Positions 55,952 to 64,000 of a stretch of 64,000 bases of DNA are shown one piece after another; position 1 is the stretch's first letter, and the number at the start of each line of letters is the position of its first letter. Position numbers and translations under genes: made by a program. The stretch covers positions 4,255,501-4,319,500 of the forward strand of contig NZ_CP095061.1 of NCBI RefSeq assembly GCF_022921055.1, written 5' to 3'. The DNA is from Hymenobacter volaticus. Lineage in GTDB: Bacteria > Bacteroidota > Bacteroidia > Cytophagales > Hymenobacteraceae. The notes beneath the pieces are model-generated. The model had not been told where the DNA came from and searched no databases. It saw only the letters and a program-made list of their open reading frames with translations.

Positions 55952-56836
55952 CTAATTGACCATAGTGCCGGCCGCTGCTTCCCGGATCTTGGTGTTGCCA
56001 TCTTTGGCATGCTTCAAGTTCAACTCCCCCTCTGGCTCACGGCGCAAATGGCTCGGAACATCAGCGCCGGGGGTGCCTTTAGAATTGGTGATACCACCAT
56101 CCACGAAGTAGAGTGCGCCCGTTACGTAGCTGGCTTCATCAGAGGCCAGGAACAGGTACACGTTAGCTACTTCTTCGGGCGTGCCGCGGCGGCCCAACGG
56201 TGGCGCGTCCACGTTCTGCTTCTCCATCTTGGCGCTCATCGGGCCTGTTTCCTTGTGGGTCCAAGCAGTATCGATGGGGCCAGGGCAGACACAGTTAGCG
56301 CGGACGCCGTACTTGGCCTGCTCCGTAGATATTCCCTTTACAAAAGCGTGGTTGAATGCTTTGGTGCCGCCGTAAGGTGTGTTTTCGGCAATACCCATCC
56401 AGCCTGCTTCCGAACCAGCTGTCACGATGTTGCCGTGGGTTTTCTGCAAGTAGGGCAACGCCGCGCGCGTCATCATGAAAGTGGAGTAGATGTTGTTCTT
56501 GATCATGTACTCGAAAGCATCTACCGGATACTTATCTAGTTCGGCGGTAGCCGGAAACACGCCAGCGTTGTTGATTAGAATATCCAGCTTGCCAAAATCG
56601 CTGATGGCTAGCTGCACGCATTCCTCGGCATTTTTTTCGTGCGAAATGTCGCCGAGGTAGCCTACGGCAGCTCCACCACGCCGTTGGATTTCGTCCACCA
56701 CTTTGCGCACTGGGTCGCTTTCCAGGCCTACCACCACTACGGCAGCTCCTTCATTAGCAAATTTCTTACAAATGGCTTCGCCAATGCCCGAGCCTCCGCC
56801 GGTCACAATGGCTACTTTTCCTTCAAGTCGTCTCAT
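55952..56836 (-). CDS. SDR family oxidoreductase (glucose-1-dehydrogenase-like)
   Basis: 294 residues. VAIVTGGGSGIGEAICKKFA (NAD-binding), DILINNAGVFPATAELDKYP, IVTAGSEAGWMGIAENTPYG and YGGTKAF (catalytic Tyr/Lys), CVCPGPIDTAWTHKETGPM and the C-terminal ASYVTGALYFVDGGITN. A charged tail of about 40 residues after the usual end is unusual. Start MRRLEGKVAI at 56836; the in-frame ATG at 56884 adds 16 non-family residues. Substrate unknown. Confidence 0.9.
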   Translation of the reverse strand: MRRLEGKVAIVTGGGSGIGEAICKKFANEGAAVVVVGLESDPVRKVVDEIQRRGGAAVGYLGDISHEKNAEECVQLAISDFGKLDILINNAGVFPATAELDKYPVDAFEYMIKNNIYSTFMMTRAALPYLQKTHGNIVTAGSEAGWMGIAENTPYGGTKAFNHAFVKGISTEQAKYGVRANCVCPGPIDTAWTHKETGPMSAKMEKQNVDAPPLGRRGTPEEVANVYLFLASDEASYVTGALYFVDGGITNSKGTPGADVPSHLRREPEGELNLKHAKDGNTKIREAAAGTMVN

Positions 56837-57037
56837 AGCTAAGTGGTAAATGAAATTGAGCGAGTAAAACAGATCCATCACCATTGCCTCGATTGGGCGA
56901 AGGGTAGTCTGGCTCTGAAACTAACGACATCGACTTGTCAGAGTTACTGCCACGTATTCAGCCTCGCCTTTTTTCAGCGCTAATACGTTGCTGTGCGTAG
57001 GTACTTGCATTGTTTTCCCCAAATCATACACGCCGCT

Positions 57038-57595
57038 TTGCCTCCGCCGCTCACGCCCCTTACCACTGCCCGCCTCACGCTTCGCCCTTACCAACCTACC
57101 GACGAAGCCGACTTCTTCGCCGTGCTCAATCAAGACCGCCGCCGACTGGAACCGGCGTTTCCGGCCCGCGTGGCTGCCGTGCAAACGCCAGCCGATGCCA
57201 CCCGCACTATTTCTCAATTTGCGCAGGACTGGCGCACCGGTCGCCTCTACGTGTTCGGAATTTGGCACCGCGAAACCGCCACTTACCTCGGCGACATCAG
57301 CTTGCGGCCCAGCTGGCAAACCCCTCTAACCGCTGAAGTTGGTTATTATTTGGCGGCCCACGCCGAAGGCCATGGTTACGCGCGTGAGGCGTTGGCTGCC
57401 ACTGTGCAATTCGGTTTTAGCGAACATCTACAAGCTCACTACTTAACGCTACGTTGCCGCCGCAATAATCCGCGTAGCTTGGCTGTAGCCGAGGCAGTAG
57501 GCTTTCGCCCCATCAACACTACCCGGCGGCGCATATGGCCTTTGCGCGGCAAGGAATCAGAAATCGTGCATTACCGCCTGGACCCTACTGCTTGA
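57038..57595 (+). CDS. GNAT family acetyltransferase (RimJ/RimL type)
   Basis: About 185 residues from TTG 57038 (GTG 56993 would give 200). TTARLTLRPYQPTDEADFFA is the usual RimJ-like opening. LGDISLRPSWQTPLTAEVGY, then YYLAAHAEGHGYAREALAAT (acetyl-CoA motif with G-x-G) and RCRRNNPRSLAVAEAVGFRP. No ATG lies before the domain, so the start is unusual or has been lost. Substrate could be a ribosomal protein N-terminus or a small molecule. Confidence 0.85.
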   Translation: MPPPLTPLTTARLTLRPYQPTDEADFFAVLNQDRRRLEPAFPARVAAVQTPADATRTISQFAQDWRTGRLYVFGIWHRETATYLGDISLRPSWQTPLTAEVGYYLAAHAEGHGYAREALAATVQFGFSEHLQAHYLTLRCRRNNPRSLAVAEAVGFRPINTTRRRIWPLRGKESEIVHYRLDPTA

Positions 57596-57654
57596 CAGTT
57601 CACGTGGCCCCACCTTAGCTGATGGGCAATGATAGCCCTGCTTTACTATGATGC

Positions 57655-58824
57655 TTACTCGCTTTGCCGGAGCGTACCAAGCAAAAACTCGTAATTAAAG
57701 TTTAGGTAAGCTCCGAATGAAAACTCGATCTGCTTGTTCTGCAAATCGTAAAAAGGCTCGAAACGAGTACTCAACGTAACGTTGCCGGGCAGATGATAAT
57801 CTTTAAGGAAGCGCAGAATCAATAGCTGACGCTGCCGCTCCGTGTAATTGGGATTGTTGACGGTACTGGAAATGGACTGATAGAGCTTTCCCCCCTGCGG
57901 GGCCACAAACCCGTTGCCCGACCAATAACTAATCATTACGGTGGAAAGAGGGGTGTCTACACTGGCATTGAGATATAAACCAGTGCCGCGCTTGTAGGGC
58001 AATACTTCTTCGAATGAGTAGTCAGTGAATCGGGTGACGTAGCCGTCGAAATACAGCGCTGTGGCAAACTCGGAGTTTAACCTGCGCCGCACACGCACGC
58101 CGGTAGCAAAGTTGAATAGCGTTTGCAGCGGGACATCAATGGTGTCGAGTTGGCCACCATGATGAATCGCCAAGAATTGCAACGGCACCACTCCTACGCG
58201 CCAGCCCGACGAATCCTGATACGCCGTGAATTCAGAGGTGAGCCCACCAGCTACTTCTTCTTGAAAATTACTGTACCGATACTGTTGCCGCTGCCAATCC
58301 ACCCAGGCATCGAGTTGCAAGCGCGACGTCTGCAGCCGATACTGCATGCCTTCCTCTAGCCTGTTGAGCATCACCCGCTCGAAATCAAATAGAGGCTCTA
58401 TGTAGCCATGGTTCAACTGTCCTTCAATATTGCCGAACAACAAACTGTGTGGGCCGTTCTGATATTTAGCCGTAAACACTGGTCGTACCTGTCGCAGTCG
58501 GGGTGTACCATAGTCTTTGTAGAGAAAAATACCCGCCTCTAACCGCAGATTACCGCTCGGAAAGTAAACCAGACGGGGGGCAAGCTGTGTTCCATAAAGG
58601 GTTTTGCCTTCGTTTATCTTGTTGAAATACTCGTTGTCCTTGGAAAACAAAAACCCTTGCACTGCCACCCGAAGCTGCCCACTATTCTCGGGCTTGATAG
58701 GTAAACGGTATACAAAGGCTTGATTGTTCAGTTGACCCCAAGCTGCATTCAGGCCTCCCAACCAGCTTACCAACGTCAGTATCAAGGCGGTAGAAAACGA
58801 GCTATTTCCTAAAATTTTTAGCAC
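57655..58824 (-). CDS. Outer-membrane beta-barrel-like protein, unknown function
   Basis: 389 residues with a signal peptide (WLGGLNAAWGQ). Strongly alternating strands throughout, for example LAPRLVYFPSGNLRLEAGIF, PVFTAKYQNGPHSLLFGNIE and RLQLDAWVDWQRQQYRYSNF; ends AYLNFNYEFLLGTLRQSE. It appears to form a large single barrel. Family not recognised. Transcribed divergently from recA. Confidence 0.7.
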   Translation of the reverse strand: MLKILGNSSFSTALILTLVSWLGGLNAAWGQLNNQAFVYRLPIKPENSGQLRVAVQGFLFSKDNEYFNKINEGKTLYGTQLAPRLVYFPSGNLRLEAGIFLYKDYGTPRLRQVRPVFTAKYQNGPHSLLFGNIEGQLNHGYIEPLFDFERVMLNRLEEGMQYRLQTSRLQLDAWVDWQRQQYRYSNFQEEVAGGLTSEFTAYQDSSGWRVGVVPLQFLAIHHGGQLDTIDVPLQTLFNFATGVRVRRRLNSEFATALYFDGYVTRFTDYSFEEVLPYKRGTGLYLNASVDTPLSTVMISYWSGNGFVAPQGGKLYQSISSTVNNPNYTERQRQLLILRFLKDYHLPGNVTLSTRFEPFYDLQNKQIEFSFGAYLNFNYEFLLGTLRQSE

Positions 58825-59012
58825 AGAAAAATTTCCCTAAATTCAACGAAAATTTTTAGCATTGCGGGGACAAAATATAGGTCAGTGACGTTACCACTAG
58901 CCTACCCCAAACAGAGTAGCTTGGCACGTTGCGAAGCCACTTCTGGGTTGCGCAGGCAACCTAAAACGCCTACATTCACCAAACCTAAGCATTTCCCCCA
59001 AACCCTATTCTA

Positions 59013-60103
59013 ATGGCTGCTACTACTGACAAAGCCGATAAGGTTGCCAATCCTCAAACCGAGAAATTGAAGGCCCTCCAGCTCACGCTGGATAAGCTCG
59101 ATAAGAACTACGGCAAAGGAACGGTCATGAAGCTGAGCGACAACAAAGTTGTTGACATTCCGGCTATCAGCACCGGCTCACTAGGCCTCGACATTGCGCT
59201 GGGCATCGGGGTCTGCCCCGCGGCCGTGTGGTTGAGATCTACGGTCCAGAATCGTCGGGTAAAACTACGCTCACGCTGCACTGCATTGCCGAAGCCCAAA
59301 AGAAAGGTGGCATGGCCGCTTTCATTGACGCCGAGCACGCCTTCGACCGCAGCTACGCCGAGAAGCTAGGCATCGACACCGAAAACCTGCTCATCGCGCA
59401 GCCCGACAACGGCGAACAAGCCCTTGAAATAGCCGACCAGCTGATTTCTTCAGGTGCTATCGATATCATCGTTATTGACTCCGTAGCTGCTCTCGTACCG
59501 AAAGGTGAATTGGAAGGCGACATGGGCGACTCGAAAGTGGGCTTGCACGCCCGCCTCATGAGCCAGGCCCTCCGTAAGCTGACCGGTACTATCAACAAGA
59601 CAGGCTGCTGCTGCATCTTCATCAACCAGCTTCGCGAAAAGATCGGTGTGATGTTCGGTTCGCCCGAAACCACCACCGGTGGTAACGCGCTAAAATTCTA
59701 CGCTTCGGTTCGCCTCGATATCCGCCGCATCGGTCAGATCAAAGAAGACAAAGACAACGTAACCGGTAACCGTACCAAGGTGAAGGTTGTGAAAAACAAA
59801 GTAGCGCCACCATTCAAAGTGGTGGAGTTCGACATCATCTACGGCGAGGGCATCTCGAAAGTGGGTGAAATCCTTGACCTCGGCGTTGACATGGGCATCA
59901 TTGCTAAGTCGGGCTCGTGGTTCTCGTACAACGGCGACCGTCTGGGCCAAGGCCGTGAGGGTGTGAAAACCATCTTGCAGGACAACCCCGAGCTTGCCGA
60001 CAAGATTGAAGCTCAGATCCGCAACTTGGTGAAAGGTGAGCCCGAAGTAGCGATGGCGGCCATTCCGGTAGACACTACTGTTGAAGACGACGACACGCTG
60101 TAA
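59013..60103 (+). CDS. recA: Recombinase RecA (frameshifted in this sequence)
   Basis: Forms filaments on single-stranded DNA for strand exchange and SOS induction. The frame breaks at 59208-59211: one G missing from a GGGG run. Repair reads [20 protein letters not shown], then the Walker [21 protein letters not shown]. Also seen: [60 protein letters not shown] and [20 protein letters not shown]. The repaired length is about 363 residues, normal. A frameshifted recA would be strongly deleterious, so this is almost surely a sequence error. Confidence 0.95.
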
Positions 60104-60135
60104 ACGCTTGCTATTAAGATAAGATCAAGAGGTAG

Positions 60136-60169
60136 AAAAGTCTCGCTGGTAATCCGGCGGGACTTTTTA
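60136..60169 (+). terminator. Rho-independent terminator after recA
   Basis: AAAAGTCTCGCTGG / CCGGCGGGACTTTT stem with G-T wobbles, T run. Confidence 0.8.
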
Positions 60170-60278
60170 CGTTATAACCTATACCTCAGAGAGGAGATGC
60201 GCCGTAAGTGGAATGGTGGTTTCGAAGAAAACTCAGTTGGTTGTAAATCAACTGTTCCGGCCCGTCAACACATTGCGT

Positions 60279-60286
60279 TATATTTG
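60279..60286 (+). promoter_or_regulatory. Possible -7 box of the DUF3108 gene
   Basis: TATATTTG fits TAnnTTTG, 56 bases before ATG 60343. Confidence 0.4.
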
Positions 60287-60342
60287 CTGGCACCTCTTTT
60301 GTCTGAGGCATCCAGGAGCCTGTTTTTCCTGCTTATAACTCT

Positions 60343-61167
60343 ATGAATCGCCGTTGGCTATTATCCTTTTTTGTTCTTTTACCACTGGTGGGCTTATGGG
60401 CCTTCCAACCTTCTGGTGGTCTTCGGTCAATACCTAATACCAGTTTTACCAAGGGGGAGGTACTCCAGTATAAGGTGCACTATGGTCTCATCAACGCGGC
60501 CGAAGCAACCATCGAAGTAGATGGTGGCCTGCACCGTATCAACGACCGAACTTGTTTCCGGGCTACCGTCACGGGCAAAACCACAGGTTCGTTCGACGTT
60601 TTTCTGCGCATTCGCGACACTTGGCGCAGCTATATCGACACGACTAGCATCGTGCCCCAGCGCTTTTTCCGCAACATCGAGGAAAATAACTACCGTCGGC
60701 GCGAGACCGTTGATTTCGATCATTTCACCGACATGGCGCAGATGGAGCGTCACGGCAAAGACAAAAACAAGATCAAGCGGGGCAGCTACAAAGTACCTGA
60801 CAATGTGCAAGATATCGTAAGCGGCTTTTATTTCTTGCGCACGCTCAACTACGACCAGCGCCACATTGGTGAAGTGATTCGCGTGCAGGGCTTCTTCGAT
60901 GAGAGTGTATTTTCGATGGACGTAATCTACAAAGGCCGCGAAACAGTGGAAACGAAAGCTGGCACTATTCGGGCTATTAAGCTGGTTCCGAAAATGCCGA
61001 GCAACAAGCTATTTAAGGGGGAAAACGCTATTTCAGTTTACCTCTCCGATGACCGGAACAAGATCCCGGTCCTTATTCAAGCTGAAATGTTTGTTGGGGC
61101 GGTTAAGGTGGATATGTTCAAGTACCAAGGTCTCAAAACTCGTCTCAACCTAGTAGCTCGTAATTAA
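60343..61167 (+). CDS. DUF3108 domain protein
   Basis: 274 residues. N-terminal signal peptide or anchor LLSFFVLLPLVGLWAF. Then TKGEVLQYKVHYGLINAAEA, a DUF3108 opening, and VSGFYFLRTLNYDQRHIGEV and VFSMDVIYKGRETVETKAGT, also typical. Beta-rich periplasmic domain of unknown function. Bracketed by a promoter-like box and a terminator, so monocistronic. Confidence 0.88.
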   Translation: MNRRWLLSFFVLLPLVGLWAFQPSGGLRSIPNTSFTKGEVLQYKVHYGLINAAEATIEVDGGLHRINDRTCFRATVTGKTTGSFDVFLRIRDTWRSYIDTTSIVPQRFFRNIEENNYRRRETVDFDHFTDMAQMERHGKDKNKIKRGSYKVPDNVQDIVSGFYFLRTLNYDQRHIGEVIRVQGFFDESVFSMDVIYKGRETVETKAGTIRAIKLVPKMPSNKLFKGENAISVYLSDDRNKIPVLIQAEMFVGAVKVDMFKYQGLKTRLNLVARN

Positions 61168-61175
61168 CAACTTGG

Positions 61176-61206
61176 AAAGCGGCCACGTTGGGAGCCGCTT
61201 TTTTTG
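61176..61206 (+). terminator. Rho-independent terminator after the DUF3108 gene
   Basis: AAAGCGGC (61176-61183) / GCCGCTTT (61194-61201) stem followed by a T run. Confidence 0.9.
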
Positions 61207-61273
61207 TGCCCAGTTCCTGCTAATCGAAGCAGCGGTTAACGAAAAGGTAACATTCTAGACTCAGGCGTGGCGG

Positions 61274-61281
61274 TACTTTTG
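61274..61281 (+). promoter_or_regulatory. Possible -7 box of the response-regulator gene
   Basis: TACTTTTG fits TAnnTTTG. It lies inside the first codons of the longest ORF (GTG 61267), which argues for the start at GTG 61318, 36 bases downstream. Confidence 0.4.
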
Positions 61282-61317
61282 TCTGCGCTTTCTTTTTTAC
61301 TTCAAACACCTCGTACC

Positions 61318-62016
61318 GTGCAAGCACCCGCTAATCCCAATGCGTACAAGATTTTGGTAGTCGATGATGACCCTGATATTGTGGAGCTACTCGAGTACAA
61401 CCTGCGCAAGGAAGGCTACTCGGTAGCATCAGCACCCGACGGCCGCCGGGCGCTGGAAATTGCCCCCCAATTTGCGCCCGACATCATCCTGCTGGACGTA
61501 ATGATGCCTAACCTCGATGGCATTGCCACCTGCCGGCACCTGCGCGAACAGCCCAAGTTCAAAGACACCTACATTATCTTCCTCACGGCGCGTGCCGAGG
61601 AGTTTTCAGAAGTAGCCGCCTTCGAAGCGGGTGCCGACGATTTCATTGCCAAGCCAATCAAGCCCCGGGCATTACTCAGTCGCCTCGCTGCCTTCGTCCG
61701 CCGCGACCGGGACCCGCAATCCGTGCAAGACACCATCGAAATCAACGGGCTCAAGATTGACCGCACGGGTTTCTCGGTGTATCAAGAAGGCCGCAAGATC
61801 ACGCTACCAAAAAAGGAATTCGAGCTACTTGCGTTTCTAGCGGCCACACCACACAAGGTATTTGGGCGCGAGGAGCTGTTGCAAAACATCTGGGGCAACG
61901 ATGTATTTGTGCTGGCTCGCACCGTGGATGTGCACGTGCGCAAAGTGCGCGAGAAAGTAGGCGACCACCACATCCAAACCATCAAAGGAGTCGGCTACAA
62001 ATTCAATACGGATTAA
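61318..62016 (+). CDS. PhoB/OmpR-type response regulator
   Basis: About 232 residues from GTG 61318. Receiver domain: ILVVDDDPDIVELLEYNLRK with the acidic pocket, phosphoacceptor Asp in DIILLDVMMPNLDGI, then IIFLTARAEE and AGADDFIAKPIKPRALLSRL with the conserved Lys. The C-terminal winged helix (Trans_reg_C) has LPKKEFELLAFLAATPHKVF and TVDVHVRKVREKVGDHHIQT. Its sensor kinase follows after about 195 bases. In Bacteroidota such pairs are often annotated PhoB/PhoR; the input is not shown by sequence. Confidence 0.93.
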   Translation: MQAPANPNAYKILVVDDDPDIVELLEYNLRKEGYSVASAPDGRRALEIAPQFAPDIILLDVMMPNLDGIATCRHLREQPKFKDTYIIFLTARAEEFSEVAAFEAGADDFIAKPIKPRALLSRLAAFVRRDRDPQSVQDTIEINGLKIDRTGFSVYQEGRKITLPKKEFELLAFLAATPHKVFGREELLQNIWGNDVFVLARTVDVHVRKVREKVGDHHIQTIKGVGYKFNTD

Positions 62017-62036
62017 CAATCAGCAATCTCGATAAC

Positions 62037-62103
62037 AAAGGCCTCTTTTGGACGGCAGAGCGGTACTTGATAGAAGTGTCCTCTGGTTCGAAAGAGGCCT
62101 TTT
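62037..62103 (+). terminator. Hairpin between response regulator and kinase
   Basis: AAAGGCCTCTTT (62037-62048) / AAAGAGGCCTTT (62091-62102) with a 42-base loop. It could end the regulator transcript or reduce read-through to the kinase. Confidence 0.6.
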
Positions 62104-62210
62104 CATATTGCTCTAGCAGTTCTCCTGGTAGCTGAATTGGCCTTCACTACAACCGTGGAAAGCTTATAATCATCATTTGATCATTTATCTTTAACCTTGA
62201 ATTAATTGTT

Positions 62211-63344
62211 GTGTTTGGCTTGAATATCTCATCGCGCATTATTGCCATCATTCTGTCGTTGCTCGTCGCGGCTGCGCTAACCACGCTAGCGTGGGTAGGC
62301 CCTACTATGGAGTTGCGCGAGGGCGTTTTGGCGGCGGGCATCACAGTGGCCACATGCTTTTTGCTGCTGTACTTGATGTTCGAGGCGTTGATTTTCCGCG
62401 AAATCAACAGCATCTATTCCAGCTTGGAAAATGTGAAGCGCAAGGAATTTCGGAAGCTGTCTAACAAGTTTCTGTTCCGGCCCGAGCCCCTCAAGCGCAT
62501 GCGCGACGAGATAGTGGAAATGGCCGAGCGCAAGCAAAAGGAAATCGACGAACTGAAGCGGCTACAGGCGCTGCGCCGCGAATTTCTGGCCGATGTATCG
62601 CACGAGCTGAAAACGCCCATATTCGCCGCACAAGGCTTCTTGCACACCATCCTCGACGATGAGGATGTAGACGATTTCACCCGTCAACGGTTTCTGCAAA
62701 AGGCCGCCAAGAGCCTCGATTCATTGGATACGCTGGTCCAGGACCTCGTTACTATTTCGCAATTAGAAAAAGGAGTAGTACGGATGCGCCGCCACAGCTT
62801 CGACTTAGTGGCCTTGGTGCAAGAAATTTTCGAGCAATTGGAGTTGAAAGCTACGCACCGCAACGTGCGCTTAGAACTATTTCCACCCGCCTTACCCGAA
62901 ACTGGCGTGCGCGTACTGGCCGACCGTAACCGCATTCGCCAAGTACTCGTCAATTTAATTGATAACGCCATTAAATATGGGCGCGAGCACGGGCACGTAG
63001 TCGTCTCGTTGCAGGAAAGCGGCAAAGCAGTGCGCATCTCCGTGCGCGATGATGGAGCAGGCATCCCAAAGCAGCACATGAATCGCATCTTCGAGCGATT
63101 CTACCGAATCGACAAAAGCCGCTCGCGCGACTCGGGTGGTTCTGGCTTAGGCCTGGCTATTTGCAAGCACATAATCGAAGCGCATAAATCGACCATTCGG
63201 GTGCGCAGCGAAATGGGCCAAGGCACTACGCTCGAGTTCAAACTGATAAAGCCCAAGAATGCGCTGCCTGAAGTGAAAGAAAAAAGTGATGAGCTGACCT
63301 TCGATGGGCAGATAAGCGACAACGAGTTATCGGAAAGCAGATAG
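62211..63344 (+). CDS. Sensor histidine kinase (PhoR-like)
   Basis: 377 residues from GTG 62211. Two TM segments near the N-terminus (IIAIILSLLVAAALTTLAWV and LAAGITVATCFLLLYLMFEA) with almost no periplasmic loop, so it likely senses in or near the membrane. H-box ADVSHELKTPIFAAQGFLHT (phosphorylated His), N-box LVNLIDNAIKYGREHGHVVV, G1 RDDGAGIPKQHMNRIFERFY and G2 SGGSGLGLAICKHIIEAH. Partner of the response regulator just upstream. Confidence 0.93.
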   Translation: MFGLNISSRIIAIILSLLVAAALTTLAWVGPTMELREGVLAAGITVATCFLLLYLMFEALIFREINSIYSSLENVKRKEFRKLSNKFLFRPEPLKRMRDEIVEMAERKQKEIDELKRLQALRREFLADVSHELKTPIFAAQGFLHTILDDEDVDDFTRQRFLQKAAKSLDSLDTLVQDLVTISQLEKGVVRMRRHSFDLVALVQEIFEQLELKATHRNVRLELFPPALPETGVRVLADRNRIRQVLVNLIDNAIKYGREHGHVVVSLQESGKAVRISVRDDGAGIPKQHMNRIFERFYRIDKSRSRDSGGSGLGLAICKHIIEAHKSTIRVRSEMGQGTTLEFKLIKPKNALPEVKEKSDELTFDGQISDNELSESR

Positions 63345-63413
63345 CGGGCCGCAAATAGATGGCACCTTAGTGCTTACTGTTTTGTCAGGTAGGAGCCGTC
63401 ACTTCATTCCGCT

Positions 63414-63421
63414 TACCTTTG
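63414..63421 (+). promoter_or_regulatory. Possible -7 box of the RluA-family gene
   Basis: TACCTTTG fits TAnnTTTG, 10 bases before ATG 63432, which implies a very short leader. Confidence 0.35.
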
Positions 63422-63431
63422 CGGCTTCCTT

Positions 63432-64000
63432 ATGAAGCTACCTAATTTTCAAGACCTCGTTCTGTTTGAAGACGAAGACTATGTCGTCATCAACAAACCT
63501 CCTTTTCTAGCTACTCTCGACGAGCGATTCGGCGGCGCACCGAACATCTTACGTCTCGCCCGCGAGCAGTACGATGACGTGCAGGCCTGCCACCGTCTCG
63601 ACAAAGAAACGAGCGGTTCGTTGGCACTTGCTAAAAACCCGGCTGCGTATCGCCATTTGGCTATGCAGTTCGAGGACCGCAAAGTGCGCAAAATCTATCA
63701 TGCTGCCGCTTGGGGAGTGCACCAATACGAAGGCTTACGCGTAGAGCGCAACATCGAAACTACCACCAAAGGCAAAGCTCGGTTGGCCTACAACGGCAAA
63801 CCTGCCGTGACACTGGTGCGCACCTTGGAAGCATTTGCCCGCCACACGTTGCTCGAGTGTCAGCCTATCACTGGCCGCATGCACCAGATCCGTCTGCACC
63901 TAGCCTATCTGCAAGCCCCCATTATCGGCGACAAGATGTATGGCGGCGAGGATTTCTATCTGTCTTCCCTGAAGAAGAAATTCAACATGAAAGAAGGTGA
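63432..64000 (+). CDS. RluA-family pseudouridine synthase (cut by window end)
   Basis: ATG 63432 is open to the window edge (189 codons and part of another). Begins NFQDLVLFEDEDYVVINKPP, with no S4 domain. The catalytic motif CHRLDKETSGSLALAKNPAA contains the active-site Asp. Later QPITGRMHQIRLHLAYLQAP and IIGDKMYGG are RluA family motifs. It would isomerise a uridine in rRNA or tRNA; target not determinable. Confidence 0.93.
   Translation, partial: MKLPNFQDLVLFEDEDYVVINKPPFLATLDERFGGAPNILRLAREQYDDVQACHRLDKETSGSLALAKNPAAYRHLAMQFEDRKVRKIYHAAAWGVHQYEGLRVERNIETTTKGKARLAYNGKPAVTLVRTLEAFARHTLLECQPITGRMHQIRLHLAYLQAPIIGDKMYGGEDFYLSSLKKKFNMKEG

Overview
The window reads as ordinary chromosome from a moderately GC-rich member of the Bacteroidota, most likely Hymenobacter or a close relative (inference, no database search run). 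Lineage signs: a fused SecDF, type B ribosomal protein L31, the Bacteroidota-type GlmU-like enzyme, a TonB receptor with an N-terminal carboxypeptidase-regulatory domain, several barrel families typical of this phylum (DUF5777, DUF2490, DUF3108), little sign of Shine-Dalgarno sites, and TAnnTTTG boxes (the Bacteroidota -7 element) just ahead of several starts. No rRNA, tRNA, CRISPR array, insertion sequence or prophage was recognised.

Layout. 1-7 kb: housekeeping (GlmU-like, L31, RdgB, uridine kinase, SecDF). 7.2-12.3 kb: an ECF sigma factor overlapping a membrane-anchored barrel protein, then a run of exported proteins (Lipoprotein_15 repeats, cytochrome c, YceI, DUF5777 barrel). 12.4-18 kb: acyltransferase, NfuA, HTTM membrane protein, chorismate synthase, BatD. 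18.3-21.7 kb: two tandem pairs of exported ferritin-like proteins. 22-31 kb: QueG, RuvB, small proteins, glutaryl-CoA-dehydrogenase-like enzyme, APC permease. 31.5-34.1 kb: TPP-riboswitch-controlled TonB receptor. 34.4-42.8 kb: GNAT, aldose epimerase-like, NadR-like kinase with PnuC, rhodanese, HrpB, DUF2490 and FRG proteins, with palindromic repeats between them. 43-50 kb: SDR, IMP dehydrogenase, and an RsbU/RsbV/RsbW-like partner-switching set. 50-64 kb: two PPIC chaperones, MoxR, SDR, GNAT, barrel, RecA, DUF3108, a PhoB/PhoR-like two-component pair, and a truncated RluA-family pseudouridine synthase.

The most important property for any user of this sequence is that at least 12 genes, including the normally essential secDF and recA, are split by single-base deletions, nearly all in short G or C runs. 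I count 14 and no compensating insertions. This looks like homopolymer undercalling in the assembly rather than biology. Those genes are annotated at full length and the break positions are given.

The best candidates for new biology are the duplicated ferritin-like pairs (one copy has apparently lost metal ligands), the promoter/TPP riboswitch/TTG-start arrangement of the TonB receptor near pnuC, the partner-switching set with no sigma factor beside it, and three different intergenic palindromes. I found no clearly undescribed defence or mobile system.
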